64,000 nt of DNA from Psococerastis gibbosa (GCA_963971405.1 OZ020490.1:22903464-22967463); one strand, 5' to 3'. Counted from the first letter of the stretch, positions 25,166 to 36,329 are shown. The notes: generated by a model not told the origin, from the sequence alone. Made by a program: numbers and translations.

Positions 25166-25724
25166 CTACTACTAGGCAGACATTAACTGCACAGGAGCAT
25201 TGCTAAGACTGACACCTTCTAAAAGATAAAATAAAATTAAAGTCTATCTTTTAGGGCGTATTATAACATCCAGAGCGCATTAAAAAGTAGGTACATATAA
25301 CATAGGTAGATAGGCAGACATTAACGGCACAGGAGTATTGCTAAGACTGATATCTTCTAAAATATAATATAAAAAATAAAGTCCATCTTCTAGGAAGTAT
25401 TAAATCTTCTAGATAGCATTAAAAAGTAGGGCCTAGGTAGACATGCAGAGTTGCTGACATTAACAGCACAAGCACATTGCTAATAGACCTACTCATGATC
25501 TTCTAAAAGATAAATATAAAGTCAGCAACGCGACAGTCTTCTAGGGCGTATTAAATCTTCTAGAGCGTATTAAAAAGTAGGTAGGCCTACAATATGTAGA
25601 TAGGTAGATGTGCAGACATTGCTTAGTATTAATGTGCTATGTCACATTGGTCGGCCCGTTCATGCAATCGTTACTTTGGTCAATTTCATAGCTTTAACGG
25701 TGCTAATTGAGCACATCTAAACAA

Positions 25725-27101
25725 AAGAACCGGTCCTAGTTTACTCGAACATGCTTTCCAATTTATAAATTAGTAGATATACATAATGTGCAATTTCATA
25801 GTAAATAATTTCCCTATGGTTAAATTCCGGATCCATGGGAGGGGGGGGGGTGGACACCTCACTATATAAAAACCCCTTAAAGCTCGATTGCATATTCTGG
25901 AACAACGAACACACCAATACATTGTAACAGTCGTAACTATGCATTGGAGCGTGAATTTTCCATAATTTCTTCAAAAAATAATTTTTTGCATAGAACCAAA
26001 TATTTTTTTGCGAAATCATAATTTAATACTCTATTAAACACCTAAAACATACCCAAACGTAGAAATCATCGAAAGAAAAGTTCCGCAGAAAAATTATTTT
26101 TTAGTCATTTTTCATGAAAATTGAGTTATTTTTATTTTTTTACCCCCAGAAGCAAACTATCAAGGTACCGTATTTTGTTAACAATAATAACGACTACAAT
26201 ATATGTGAATTTAAAAGAAATCATTGGAGCCGTTTTTGAGAAATAATGTTTTTAGGCGTGTTTTTTTTTAGTTTTCTGAAAATAAAACCCCCCCAAACCG
26301 AGTTACCCCGAAATAAATAAAAAATCCCTTTCGGCTATGGCCGATCAGGTGTAGGGAGATTCCGCAGACCCTGCTTTTCCTCTACGCTACCCAGAGGCGT
26401 AAAGTTTTAGAATGATGGCGGGGGCAAAACTAAGTAGACCTTATGACGTCATCAGGCAGGATTGAAGAAAAATTGATAATATAATAGAAAAATTGTAGAG
26501 TTTACGCATTTTTTAATAGTTGTAAAGTATAGCTGTAGATTTTACAAAGCTAAAAAAGAATGCTTATATTCATATTGCTGCAAAGGGGACTATGAATTAA
26601 GAACCACGTCTTACAATGCTCAAAGCTGGGGGGGGGGGCAGTTGGACCGTGCCCCCCCCACCCCGCCCAACTTTACGCCCCTGACGCTATGTGTTATAGA
26701 AAATAAAAAAAACTTCATTATTTTCCCGATCACAACATCAACACACAAAACACTCTTGTGTTCCAAACTACAACGACTATGAACTTTTACTTATTAAATT
26801 ATTTTTACTTTGACTGGACGTCATCTTGAAATCGTTAATTTGTCGTAAAAAGTGTTGATTACCATTATCGTAGATAATAATATGATCTTTCAGTCAGATT
26901 TTAATTCATTCCTCTACGATCAATATTGACTGAGATATGAATTATATAAGTTTTCAATCGGCCGCCATCTTATAACTAAATAGCGGATCTAGCTGGTAAA
27001 CGAACTCGATCAAGGCATTTGTATGATCAATTTTTGTGCCAAGTTTCATACAAATCGAATAATATTTACGGAAGTTAGAGTGTTTCCTAAAATCGATATA
27101 C

Positions 27102-27132
<31 letters not shown>

Positions 27133-27487
27133 CATACATACATATATGTATATATAACATCTTGAACGGAGGGTGGTTTTAGGCTCAGGGGGTCATGAAA
27201 TGAAAAGTTGTGAAGAAACTTTCCGAAAGTCGAACATTGGTCGCCATCTCAATAGGTAGATGATTCTCCCTAAAAACTCGAGGTATGATTTTTGTGAACC
27301 TACATGCCAAATTTCATCAAAATCGACCGAGTAGTTTGCCCGCAAATCCATTCACAGAGAGACAGACAAGACAGACAGAGAGACAGACATTTCGTAAAAA
27401 CCACTTTTTTTGGTTCCTGGGACCTCAAAACGTGTAAATCCTTTGAAATCTCGGAATCGACAATTTTGACCATCACAAAGCTTTGTA
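25725..27487 (-). repeat. R1 repeat (reverse) split by an R3 insertion
   Basis: The right-end half of R1 is at 25725-26324 (AGAACCGGTCCTAGTTTACT onward to GAGTTACCCCGAAATAAATA). The left-end half resumes at about 27274 with CTCGAGGTATGATTTTTGTG and runs to CACAAAGCTTTG near 27485. R3 occupies the gap, so R3 inserted after R1. Confidence 0.8.
26325..27273 (+). repeat. R3 repeat with embedded hAT MITE, inside R1
   Basis: Same structure as 9491-10446. hAT MITE at 26392-26683 with CAGAGGCGTAAAGTTTTAG and AACTTTACGCCCCTG ends. The TA microsatellite (27098-27156) is longer and includes TACATACATACATA. Ends AATCTCCC-like at 27265-27273. Confidence 0.85.
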
Positions 27488-28130
27488 ACAGGAAAGCAAA
27501 AATAGTCACACGCTGCCGCACCTGCCTGGTATGGTATGAAACATTTCTAGACCTGCTTCGAATGTGAATCTGCAGCAAGAATCATAAATTCAGAAATATT
27601 GGAAATACATTAATGGTAGGCTATAATGTATTCTGGAAGAGGGAAAGCAGCAGAGAGAATTTAAATATACTACTAAACTCGTCCCTCTCTCAAACATTGG
27701 CCCGACGTTTCATAGCGCGCGACCAACCGGCATTCGTTGTTTCTCTGTACTTTTCATTGAACTACTTATAGTATTTACGAAACGAGCTGAACCCAACGAT
27801 AATAAAATAGAATAGATGGCGCCTGACCATAAGCTAAGTATGACAGATAACGGCGAAACGCAAGGGGAAATGTCAAAAGTAACGGCAAATGTGGTCAACA
27901 TAAAAAAGAAAACATTGGAAAAATTAAAACAAATGAACAATTCATAAGGCTGACAACGCAGACGAAGAAGTTCTGCGCACTTGACCTTTGGGTTCTTGAC
28001 GATCTCACTGGCTTAATTTTCACTATGTTTGCCTAGTGGCGAGAACCTCCTACTTAATAGCTGTCACAACTATGTAGTCGTTGATTGACTGAGCCATGGA
28101 TAACCATGTTACCCACCAAGCTATACCCCA
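27488..28130. other. No gene confirmed; one short ORF
   Basis: A 43-codon plus-strand ORF begins ATGGCGCCTGAC near 27816 and ends at TAA near 27945. It is Lys-rich at its end (IKKKTLEKLKQ) but has no recognised domain. It could be a chance ORF or a small first exon. Confidence 0.25.
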
Positions 28131-28240
28131 GGACATGTAGAGTAGTGTCACAGACTCCGATTTTCACCCGAAAGGTTGTTGGTTCGAGTCCCATACTTGC
28201 TACATTTTCTAGCCATGCTTCGGAGGGCATGTAAAGGGCG
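28131..28240 (+). mobile_element. SINE-A copy, 3'-truncated
   Basis: GGACATGTAGAGTAGTGTCA, TTTTCACCCGAAAGG, GGTTCGAGTCCC, CATTTTCTAGCCATGCTTCG, ending abruptly at GGCATGTAAAG. The LINE-like tail is missing, and it is replaced by unrelated sequence at GGCGCC. Confidence 0.8.
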
Positions 28241-28969
28241 CCAACGGAAAAGAACAACTCACCTTCAGAACTATTTAAACTCTATACTCACTACAATAGA
28301 CGCTTTATATATTAAAAAAAAAAAAAAAAAAACAGGTGCCCCGTTTTGAAGATTAGTATATTATTAACGGTATTAGGTACTCAAATCATATGTACAGTAG
28401 TCTCACCGAAAATAGGCAGCCTATGAGATTTTGCATTGAAGAGTTGCCAGTTTGAAATGTCCCGGAGAGATGAGCGGACATGTCAGTTTGGGTGTTATTG
28501 TTATTTCGCTCCCTTGGATTTAACCGTTCAATAATGCATTAACTTCTAGTCATTCCCATATCCAACATTTTTGCAATCCAGGATATCATTTTCTATTCCT
28601 ATTCAACCCCCCCCCCCCTCTCTCCCTCCCTTCAATTCCCCGTGAAACAGATAAATATTTATATACGGCCTACTATACATTAGTATGCTGTAACATATAG
28701 TACAGATATTGAAATCCAGTTAATTACGCTTCATATTGGAACTCTTGATAGTTGGTCAGATGGAGAAGTAATTAATAGAATCCGGTTATTTCAGTATTTT
28801 TTTTTCCACGTGGTAATACTTCGTAGCAACAAAAAATAAAATAAAATAACTTAGGTATTACTAAAAATACAATATATAAAATATTTCGGCACTAGTAGTA
28901 GTAGTGCTCGTCGGGTTAATAACGACTTAGGCCTCATATTTGTGCCCATAGAGCGACCCCGACTTCACT
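28241..28969. other. No gene recognised
   Basis: AT-rich with an A19 run near 28313-28331 and a C11 run near 28608-28618. Confidence 0.35.
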
Positions 28970-29168
28970 GTCCAGCCCATAGGAAAGTGGACCTCCTGAT
29001 TATAGTGGATTCCAAACCACTTGGGAAACACAGTGAAGTCACACGATTAGTTCGGAGGTGACCAGGACAAGTCCTACCATGTTTCCCTACCGGCACTGTG
29101 CACACGACCAAGTTATCTGCAGCTTTGAACCTGCTCTGGTCCGCTGGATTCAACTTGGTATGGCGGCC
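28970..29168 (-). repeat. R2 repeat fragment, reverse
   Basis: Reads GTGGACCTCCTGATTATAGT, CCAAACCACTTGGG, GATTAGTTCGGAGGTGACC, CACTGTGCACACGACC and GGATTCAACTTGGTATGGCG, the mirror of 24945-25110. Confidence 0.8.
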
Positions 29169-29965
29169 GGCTATTTCGGCACAAAGTCAACGTCTACGGG
29201 CTACAGACATGTCAACACTAGCCTACATAAATTAACAAGTAAAAACATTGGAAAATTGACCTTAAATCCGGACTGATCGGCCTATAGCGTAATTACTACA
29301 AACGTTTCGTTTAGAAACCTATACGTAGCACCACTGAAGATGTCGACCGCAGATTTTGACGAAACGTTTGGGTGTCCGCTTTCAGATCGACCACAGCCCA
29401 GCAGCTCGAATTCTGCTGCTATATCATCTGGCTCCTGTCGTCAAAGTATTTGTAATTATAAATAATGAAAAGACTTAGTTTATTAATATGAAAAAAAAAA
29501 AACAATAACCGGCGCTACTTATCATCCCGCACACGACTTCAGCCCATTTCTTCCGATACCAAATCATTCTCGAATTATTATTGTCGCTATTAAAACTTCG
29601 CTTACAAACTCTCTTAATCTAGGAATACCCGAATTTAATAAACCAATGACTTCTATTACTCGCCAAAGTGCACAGAAAGAAAAAATCCATACAGCCAGCA
29701 GCCCCAACTTTCGAGTCAACGAGTGGTCAATTTATTAGGTTTATTATTTTATTAGGAATTTGCACAGTTTTCCCCTAGACACGCCTCGGCCTAATGTTAG
29801 AAATCTTCTGAATCTGTCGGTTTTCACCAACCATTCACCATTTACTGCCCTTAGTAATGGCCACATGTCATATATCGAAATCTAGAGGCGCATTTCTGCT
29901 AATTTATCTTCTATTTTTAACGATTTATATTAAAATTTCCTGAAAATCGACTTTGTACTACGGTA
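29169..29965. other. No gene recognised; partial AAACGTTTCGTC repeat
   Basis: Includes the second copy of the short repeat at about 29300-29420. The remainder is AT-rich without identifiable features. Confidence 0.35.
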
Positions 29966-29967
29966 TA

Positions 29968-30643
29968 GGGGCATTCACTGCATTTCGATTTCCCTCAGGG
30001 AAAGTAGGAATAGAACTTTAGTTTTTCTACAGTAGAAAAATAATTACCATGGAAACGTATATCTCTAAGTTTCCGACTTTACCCGACTTAACCTAACCTA
30101 CTTCCGAAGTCTCTTTGCCTTCGCTAAACTTATGAACATCTGCTGTAGTCCACCTCTCGCCATATGATTCCTTTTTTTTATTAATTTCTGTCGCAGAGCT
30201 CATTATTTTAAAATTAAATAAAAATAAAAACCAAAATTCAATTGCAAAACAACAACAAATATGGCCGTTTGGCGTTTTCAATTTTTCAAGCTCAGTTTAC
30301 CCAATCAAAGTAGTCGGGGAATGTATGGGGGAATGTTTTGAAATACAATTCCTTATGCCCCCCCCCCCATCCTTCTTTTTTCTTTTTCTCTTCCTCTCTT
30401 GTTTCTTCTCTAATTCTCATTAATTTTAAGCATCTATCAACAATTAATACAATAGTTTTGTTTTTTAAGGTTAGCATGAAAAGAAAAGAAGACTTTATAG
30501 TCTTATTGTTCGCCGTTTGTTTTGTTTTTTTTTGCAATAAAGTCGTTTTCAATTCAACTCAATTCAATTTTTTTTCCACCGTAGAAAAACTGGAGTTTTA
30601 TTTCTACTTTCCTTTAGGGAAATCGAAATGCAGTGAATACCCC
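29968..30643. mobile_element. 676-bp DNA transposon/MITE with ~70-bp inverted termini and TA target
   Basis: Left end GGGGCATTCACTGCATTTCG and the right end, read in reverse GGGGTATTCACTGCATTTCG, agree at 19 of 20 positions. Similarity continues for about 70 bp through TTTCCC..AGGGAAAGTAG and TTTTTCTAC. TA flanks both sides (29966-29967 and 30644-30645), as for Tc1/mariner-type insertion. No transposase ORF was recognised; ORFs at 30093-30670 look fortuitous. Confidence 0.7.
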
Positions 30644-30645
30644 TA

Positions 30646-31639
30646 TTGGGGTACTCCGGTTTACTCTTAAAATACAGAGATTAGAAATTCAATAAATAAT
30701 CCTTTAGGTTAGGTTAGGTTAAATAGATAGAAAAGGTTACGTTAGGTTGGTTCAAAACTTAATAATCAATAGTCTAAATACAGTACAGACAGTGCTCTTG
30801 GATGTTTTTGCAAACTTCAGGTCCATATACCAGTGTTAAGATCTGAACTTACAAATAACTATTACACGGTATCAGGGCTGCCAAACGCCTTCAGCCGTAT
30901 TCCTTGGATTTTTTAAATAATTCCTCGGAATACCCCGGAATTTTTAAAATGTTGCTTCCCTTTATTTTATATGAATTTTTAAGACATGTCCATGGTTCCT
31001 AACTTTATCTGGTTATTTTAATTGTAACTTTCAATTGCAGCCGATAAAAAATACCCATCAGCTTCGGCTACAACCGTCACAAATTAACATGATTCCATAA
31101 ATTGGCATACAAATAAATGTGTACATAAGTAATTCCCCAAAATCCACAAAAAAAAACCTTGATCCCGGAAATTTCTCGGATTATAATTATTTCCCACGGA
31201 ATTCTGAGGTAAACCACGGAATGTGGCAGCCCTGCACGGTATATACTGTATATATAGACTACTAATCACTAGTAGCATAATATTGTAGGCTACTAAATAG
31301 ATTATAACAATAAAATCAACCAATTGCCCAACAGGGTAATATTTCATACCATCACATAAATTAATTTCAGCAGATGGAAGGAAGTAATAGGAATTGAGAG
31401 GAAAATCTAGGAGAAGTAGAAGAACAATATGGTTGGGGCTGGGGAGACGTTAGGTTCTCATTACCATAAGGTCCCCTATTTGAATAAGAATGCTTTGAAC
31501 AAGGAATCTCTCTAAATATGGCATTGTGAAATCTGCAGTTCCCCTTAATTAAAATGGTCCATTATTGTTATGAGACTTTCCCCCTTCCCCTTCCCCCATT
31601 CTCCATCTCTCAAATTCCCATCCTTACTGAACAGTACTG
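30646..31639. other. No gene recognised
   Basis: AT-rich; three TTAGG units at 30705-30720. Imperfect inverted segments around GGCAGCC (31224) and GGCTGCC (30886), with GGAAT-containing neighbours, may mark a diverged inverted-repeat element, 30886-31236. Confidence 0.35.
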
Positions 31640-31960
31640 GCCTGGTCACCAACGGCCTTACAAAATTGAATCCTCGAGAGCAGAACGTGTTTCAAACTGC
31701 GAAAAACTTGGTAGTGTGCACAGCGTTGCGTTGGCAGGGGGACATGATAACGCGCTGAGACTATACCAGTCAGTCTACGTGCGTGGCGAGTCTTGGTCAC
31801 CTTCGAATTAATCGTGTGACTTTACCATGTTTCCCAAGTGATTCGGAATCCACTATGATCAGGAGGTCCACCCCGTCAGTCAACTCCCCCTTTCCCCGAG
31901 GTGAAGGAATCTGACCTTAGGGTGCCTCAAGTTAATAAACAGACTCACTCCCCCCGCCTG
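31640..31960 (+). repeat. R2 repeat
   Basis: CCAACGGCCTTACAAAATTG, GAGCAGAACGTGTTTCAAAC, GATAACGCGCTGAGACTATA, GTCACCTTCGAATTAATCG, GGAGGTCCACCCCGTCAGTC and GACTCACTCCCCCCGCC. The junction to the LINE ORF1 fragment is at about 31961. Confidence 0.8.
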
Positions 31961-32594
31961 CTACAAATCGCAAATAAGCTTCAAATCAAAATTACAAACA
32001 ACGACATAGAAGTCGCCCATAGAATTGGTGCAGCCCAAGGAAAAATCCAATTTAATAGCAGGAAAGTGAGAGAAGCGTTTCTCAAGAAACGAAAAGAAAA
32101 AAATAATAACAAACAAAGCAATCCATGGAAATTCATCATCGAATAGCCGGATCTATATGAGAGAATCTGAGCCCATATTACAAGGACCTACTGTGGAAAA
32201 CTAAAATGGAAGCAAGAAGCGAACAATTCACGTATGTGTGGTTTAACAATGGGGTCCTAGTAAGGAACATGTAGTCGGGACATGTAGAGTAGTGGTACGG
32301 CCTCTGACTTTCACCCGAAAGGTTGTTGGTTCGAGTCCTACACTTCCTACATTTTCTGGCCATGCTTCGGAGGGAATGTAAAGCAGGCGGTCCCGGGCTT
32401 TCTTAGTTGAGTGTAAGAGAGGGCTTTATAGCCCTAACTCCGGTAGGTTGGCTTAGTAGTAGAACAAAAAAAGTCCTTATTTATTTATTTATTTAAGGAA
32501 ACAAATGAACGCTCCTGTAATGAAGATCAACAGTGAAAAAGACATTAGCAAGATCACAAACGAGAAAACGGCGGACAAAAATACGGCGCAATAG
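31961..32594 (+). pseudogene. LINE ORF1 C-terminal fragment interrupted by SINE-A
   Basis: The left piece encodes LLQIANKLQIKITNNDIEVA followed by HRIGAAQGKIQFNSRKVREA and a Lys-rich run. This resembles the RRM/C-terminal region of ORF1 proteins of CR1/L2/Jockey-like LINEs, which bind element RNA. After a short gap with a frame change, 32180-32260 gives DLLWKTKMEARSEQFTYVWF and NGVLVRK. SINE-A (32268-32493) follows, and the frame resumes VRKQMNAPVMKINSEKDISK and ends at TAG 32592-32594. The flanking TAAGGAA is duplicated around the SINE. The ORF1 start is missing, cut by R2. Confidence 0.75.
32268..32493 (+). mobile_element. SINE-A copy, full length, with target duplication
   Basis: Complete structure: tRNA-like head (GTCGGGACATGTAGAGTAGT; B-box GGTTCGAGTCC), body (CATTTTCTGGCCATGCTTCG), LINE-like tail (AGTTGAGTGTAAGAGAGGGC, then CCCTAACTCCGGTAGG) and a (TTTA)n end. 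TAAGGAA flanks both sides (32261-32267 and 32494-32500). It interrupts a LINE ORF1, so the insertion is younger than that fragment. Confidence 0.9.
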
Positions 32595-32859
32595 ACTCTC
32601 TGTACTATTTAATTGTTATTTTGTTTAAAATTACAGTATAACCCACTAACAATATGATTGACACAGAAAATACACTATTGCTGCATAAAAACATTAAAAC
32701 AATAACCACTACCCATGACAGTCACATAACAACAACAATCAATGGCTGACAGTGTTCCTTATAGCAGAAATACTGAAAGCAGGTGTTAGAGATTTAAAAA
32801 TGTCTTCTATATACGATGCTTCTTTAGGAAGTAGCTTCTCTAGGAAGTAGCTGAGCTTC
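32595..32859 (+). other. Non-coding, probably the intergenic part of the ORF1-bearing LINE
   Basis: Follows the ORF1 stop directly. A short frame beginning ATGATTGACACAGAAAAT near 32654 ends after about 32 codons. No ORF2 domain is seen. Confidence 0.3.
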
Positions 32860-33090
32860 TGAATAAAGCAATATGGCCTCAGAGGCGAAGACCCGAAAGT
32901 CCCTAATCTTTACAGCCTCGTGGTAGCGTAGTGGCGACTGAGCAGATAGGGGACCGAGTTTGAACCGGAATAAGCGATAAATACAGTCAATCACAGGGCA
33001 ATCTTTTGTCCTGGGGCTGAGAAACGGCATAAGGATGCAGAAGACAACGGAAAACCATTGCATTACAATGCCCCAGTATTTTCATTATGA
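32860..33090 (+). repeat. SINE-B copy
   Basis: Contains a tRNA-like head CCTCGTGGTAGCGTAGTGGC (A-box-like) with GACCGAGTTTGAACCGG downstream (B-box-like, degenerate). The body follows: GGACAAAAGATTGCC in reverse and CGGCATAAGGATGCAGAAGA, ending at ACCATTGCATTACAATGCCC. Matches 3606-3885 in opposite orientation. Confidence 0.6.
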
Positions 33091-33164
33091 CTACAATTGT
33101 CCTGATGATCGCCAGTCTTCAATAGAAGCGGCATTAGAAGAAGAAGAAGATGAAGACGAAGAAT

Positions 33165-33325
33165 CCTTTTCGGCTCTGGCCAATCAGCCCAATACATACA
33201 CATACCTGTACGTATTTAACATTTAGAACGGAGGGTGGTTTTAGACTCAGGGGGTCATGAAATGAAAATCTATGAAGAAATGTTCCGGAAGTGGAACATT
33301 GGTCGCCGTCTCAATAGATAGATGA
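33165..33325 (+). repeat. R3 deletion derivative
   Basis: Joins the R3 left end (TCCTTTTCGGCTCTGGCC) directly to the R3 right end (GAACGGAGGGTGGTTTTAGA to GATGAATCTTCC), omitting about 800 bp including the hAT MITE. Confidence 0.7.
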
Positions 33326-33585
33326 ATCTTCCAAAAATAAACGCCGAGGCCCAGCAGCCCATTACGCAGCAGCAGCAAGAGGATTGGTGGAGGATTCTCC
33401 TCACTTTGACATTACAGTATTATTATTATTATTAAGAGGGTTGAGCTGACATAGGTCTGGGGACCCTTTGAACAGCATAATTATTGGGATCACATCCCAA
33501 TAATTCAAACTATGCCCTTAGCCAATTAATTAGCTGTTGAAAAACAGCAGCTTAACATTGTTAGCGAAGACAACCATGTCCTTCA
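33326..33585. other. No gene recognised
   Basis: Short ATT microsatellite at 33416-33436; otherwise unremarkable. Confidence 0.3.
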
Positions 33586-33850
33586 ATGGCAAGTCAATCA
33601 GATCGAGTTGGTCGATGTAGACAGCCACAAAACAAAGGATGGGGGTTACATAAACTGAATGTCGGTAGAGTGACGGCTCGAACGACCGAAGCCCTGGTTA
33701 CTGGGCATGGTTTGTTCAGAGCCCACATGGCCAAATTGGGTCATGAAGGTCCTACCATCTGCCGGCACTGCAATGAGTCTGACGAAACCGCGTAACGTGG
33801 TTGGGCACTGTCCAGCCCTGTGGCGGGCGCGCGGCGCGGTTGGACTGGCA
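33586..33850 (+). pseudogene. Non-LTR retrotransposon C-terminal fragment (RNase H / zinc-knuckle end)
   Basis: One frame reads RVTARTTEALVTGHGLFRAH, then KLGHEGPTICRHCNESDETA before a stop at 33793-33795. The next frame resembles a continuation (VVGHCPALWRAR). The pattern (H...G..C..C....E...H....C) is the usual C-terminal end of non-LTR pol proteins. Truncated and frameshifted. Confidence 0.65.
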
Positions 33851-33889
33851 TTACAGTATGCACTGGATTAATTATTTAGATACTATGGG

Positions 33890-34140
33890 ATAAGCTTTTA
33901 ATCTTCTTCTCGAGTCACAATATAATGACTGGTTTGCAGCAACTTCCATCTTATTCTACACTCCTCCAGGTCTTCCGCAGTTCTTTTCAGATCCAAGTAG
34001 GTGGCTTGCATCCCATGTTGAAGTAATGTCTTTTAGGTACTCTTTTTTGGCCTGCCTCTGGTGGTAGTACCCTCGACTGAGTCTTCTTTAATGGTGCTGA
34101 GAAGGCTTGCATGTCTCATGAAGTGTCCCATAAACAAAGC
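33890..34140 (-). pseudogene. RTE-like RT C-terminal fragment
   Basis: Minus-strand translation gives GHFMRHASLLSTIKEDSVEG, then GRPKKEYLKDI and, after a frame change, a NQSL-type end. It matches the 'GHVMR...GRP...WL' end of RTE-type RT proteins. Decayed. Confidence 0.6.
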
Positions 34141-34399
34141 TCGTCTCGTACATAGTACATATCGTTTGAGTTTTTCTTTTGTTCAGTCTGCGAAGCATTT
34201 CTTATGTGGGATAATAGCCTCAATTTAGATTCACAAAGTTATCGTAATACTGTCCTGAAGTCAATTTTAAACAATAATTGATTCTCTATAAAGTCGTTAC
34301 TTACACTTTACGGACGGTAGTTTAACGTGACAACGTCATAATAAAACATTGATGAAATGACTGTATACTTGTAAATAATAATAATAATAATAATTTTTT

Positions 34400-34988
34400 C
34401 TTCATTGCACTAGGTTCCCCTAGCGGAGTTAGGGCCTTCGGGCCCTTTCTTACACTCAACTAGAGGGCTAGTTAATTATTGTTACAGAGCTGTAAATACA
34501 AAAATAGTTGCAATACACAAAAAATGATAACACTCATTCACACACTCATTCACACATGGAGAGCGAAACCACATCAGATCTTAGCGAATCTAGTGTATTA
34601 GTCTAATTAGATGCTCCCGATAGCGAACTTTGAAAATTGGAAGAGAGGGAGATTCTTTTATGTGGGTGGGGAGGGAGTTCCATAGGAGAACTGACGAGAC
34701 GAGGAAGGAGGCATGAAAGGTTTGGGTTAAATGAGTAGGTATAACGAGAAGATCGTCCCTTCGAGTATTGTAGTGACGGTTTGACAGAGGCTGAAAAAAG
34801 GACCGAAAGTATGAAGGAGCAAAGCCATTGAGGATTTTATACATTAAAGTACCTTGATGCAGCTTCCTTCTACCTTCGAGTTTAAGCCAAGGAATACTAA
34901 CATAAAATGGGGTGACCCTGTCTCTGTAGGGGGTATTGCAACAAAAGCGAATACAGCAGTTTTGTGCACGTTGCAGTCTTGCTTGCAA
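34400..34988 (-). pseudogene. LINE (L2/CR1-like) RT C-terminus and 3' tail; likely partner of SINE-A
   Basis: The minus-strand frame 34988-34590 encodes 132 residues ending an RT protein: LQRAQNCCIRFCCNTPYRDR, LMYKILNGFAPSYF, HYNTRRDDLLVIPTHLTQTF, LLWNSLPTHIKESPSL, FK--Y-EHL. This is the usual C-terminal end of CR1/L2/Jockey-group proteins. The 3' UTR runs to about 34400 and ends CTAGTTGAGTGTAAGAAAGG, GGCCCTAACTCCGCTAGG, then an ATT repeat. These two blocks correspond closely to the SINE-A 3' tail (CTAGTTGAGTGTAAGAGAGG, AGCCCTAACTCCGCTAGG). Upstream RT and endonuclease are missing (5'-truncated copy). Confidence 0.8.
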
Positions 34989-36126
34989 TAATAAAATTGA
35001 ATCATTTTTATTGAATTATCATTATTCTGTAAGAAGGAGTGAAATGAAATCTACAATTTAATTGATCCATAGGCTCGTCAGGTTTATCAGCCATTGGGTA
35101 ATTAAAAAAAAATATATAAATAAACTTAAAAATAAAAAATAAATAAATATGGGCCTAAATAAATAATAAATATAAATTGTAGTTTTAATAAGCAATGAAA
35201 ACCACACTAAGATGCGGCGTAGCGGACAATGAGCCTAACGCATCGGCGTAACACTTTTTCGTGCATGCACCCAGTGTTCCAGCCAGCGTTCACCGATTTA
35301 TTGGACGTTGTCCCGTCAAAAATTCAAGAAATAAGCATCCGCCTCCCATTACGTTGTCTATCAGTTGAGCTATGGAGACATGGCGTCTCTGTAAGTAAGT
35401 ACTCGGACTGTTCAAGCTCGATGGCCATTTAGTTAATATAAATCTTCGACTTGAACTTATTGGGTAAGCATTCAATTATTCACAGAGCCCAGTCCGGTGC
35501 TGATAGTCCTGGCCTCCGTCTCTACCGCATCGGACTGCTAAATCCCCTCCCTAACGAGGCGCCCAACTCCGCCAGATTCAGCTACTTAAAAACCCCCGCC
35601 TTGAATTAAAATGCGAGGTCCAGCAAGGGTTCCTAACAAAGTGCTCCAATACTAAGAAAACCACAGTTAACTCCACTTGAACTATAGCAAGCCCCGTCTT
35701 TTCATGGGTTTGACTATAAAGATTTTGTTTCGTGATAAAATAAATGTCCGGGGAGTAGAGGAGTGGGGGGGATTACGTCTCCACAAACAATTTACCGTTA
35801 ATGAACGCAATTTTTTTCGGGGGAGGGAGAAGGGCATCAAGAAAAGGAACGTCTTACTTTAGACTAACTTTTTTAAGATGTAAATAAAGCTTACCTTCAG
35901 CTCAGAAGGGGTTTTACTTATTACCTATCCTTTCGATCTTCACCAGCCGTAGCACAAGCCACAAGGTACCAAATTAACTTATTTCCGGTGTTCAAAATGT
36001 AAACAAACCCATTGGAAAAGGTTAATGCTAATGGTGTAATACTATTTAACGAAAGGTACGGTAAGTTAGATTTATATTGCCTGCTGTGTTAATAGTCATT
36101 ATAGAAGCATGGGCTTCAGAATCATC
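34989..36126. other. No gene recognised
   Basis: Mixed AT-rich sequence. A minus-strand segment near 35385-35340 (CCATAGCTCAACTGATAGAC) looks like a tRNA A-box but lacks a B-box at normal spacing. Confidence 0.3.
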
Positions 36127-36178
36127 GAATTAGGGCGGAGCCCATTGTCCGGGGAAGGGGCTCCGCCCTAATTGTTCG
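36127..36178. repeat. Short perfect hairpin
   Basis: AATTAGGGCGGAGCCC and GGGCTCCGCCCTAATT are a perfect 16-bp inverted pair around an 18-20-bp loop. It may be a minimal MITE or solo hairpin. Confidence 0.6.
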
Positions 36179-36329
36179 ATGACTATGAGGTCCTAAGTCT
36201 AATGACTTTTAATACAGAAGGCAATAAGTCCAACAATAAACAATAAACATAGGCAGTTTAGAAGAGCACTTTTTCTGTACATTGTTAACCCCGCGTATAA
36301 GTTAACATGGTTCCTTGTGCTGGCTGCAG

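Larger units (their letters stand above)
23715..25640. repeat. ~148-bp tandem array interrupted by R1 and R2
   Basis: Repeated blocks are AAAAAGTAGGTACATATAAC, ATAGGTAGATAGGCAGACAT, TAACGGCACAGGAGTATTGC, ATCTTCTAAAAGATAA and CTTCTAGGGCGTATTAAATC. Units lie at about 23770-23863, 24693-24935 and 25180-25640, with R1 (23864-24692) and an R2 fragment (about 24940-25165) between them. The R1 insertion point is recoverable because an intact unit at 25364-25395 reads TATAAAAAATAAAGTCCATC. Not coding. Confidence 0.7.

Noticed and set aside
27816..27945. Short gene beginning ATGGCGCCTGAC
   Set aside because: 43 codons, no domain, no clear splice donor; kept only as a remark.
30338..30670. 110-residue plus-strand ORF inside the TA-flanked element
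   Set aside because: Low-complexity composition, no transposase motif, and it runs into the terminal inverted repeat.
30705..30720. TTAGG repeats resembling arthropod telomere sequence
   Set aside because: Only about three units in a non-telomeric context; likely chance.
35290..35475. tRNA or new SINE head on the minus strand (GCTCAACTGATAGAC)
   Set aside because: A-box-like sequence without a B-box at suitable distance and no second copy.
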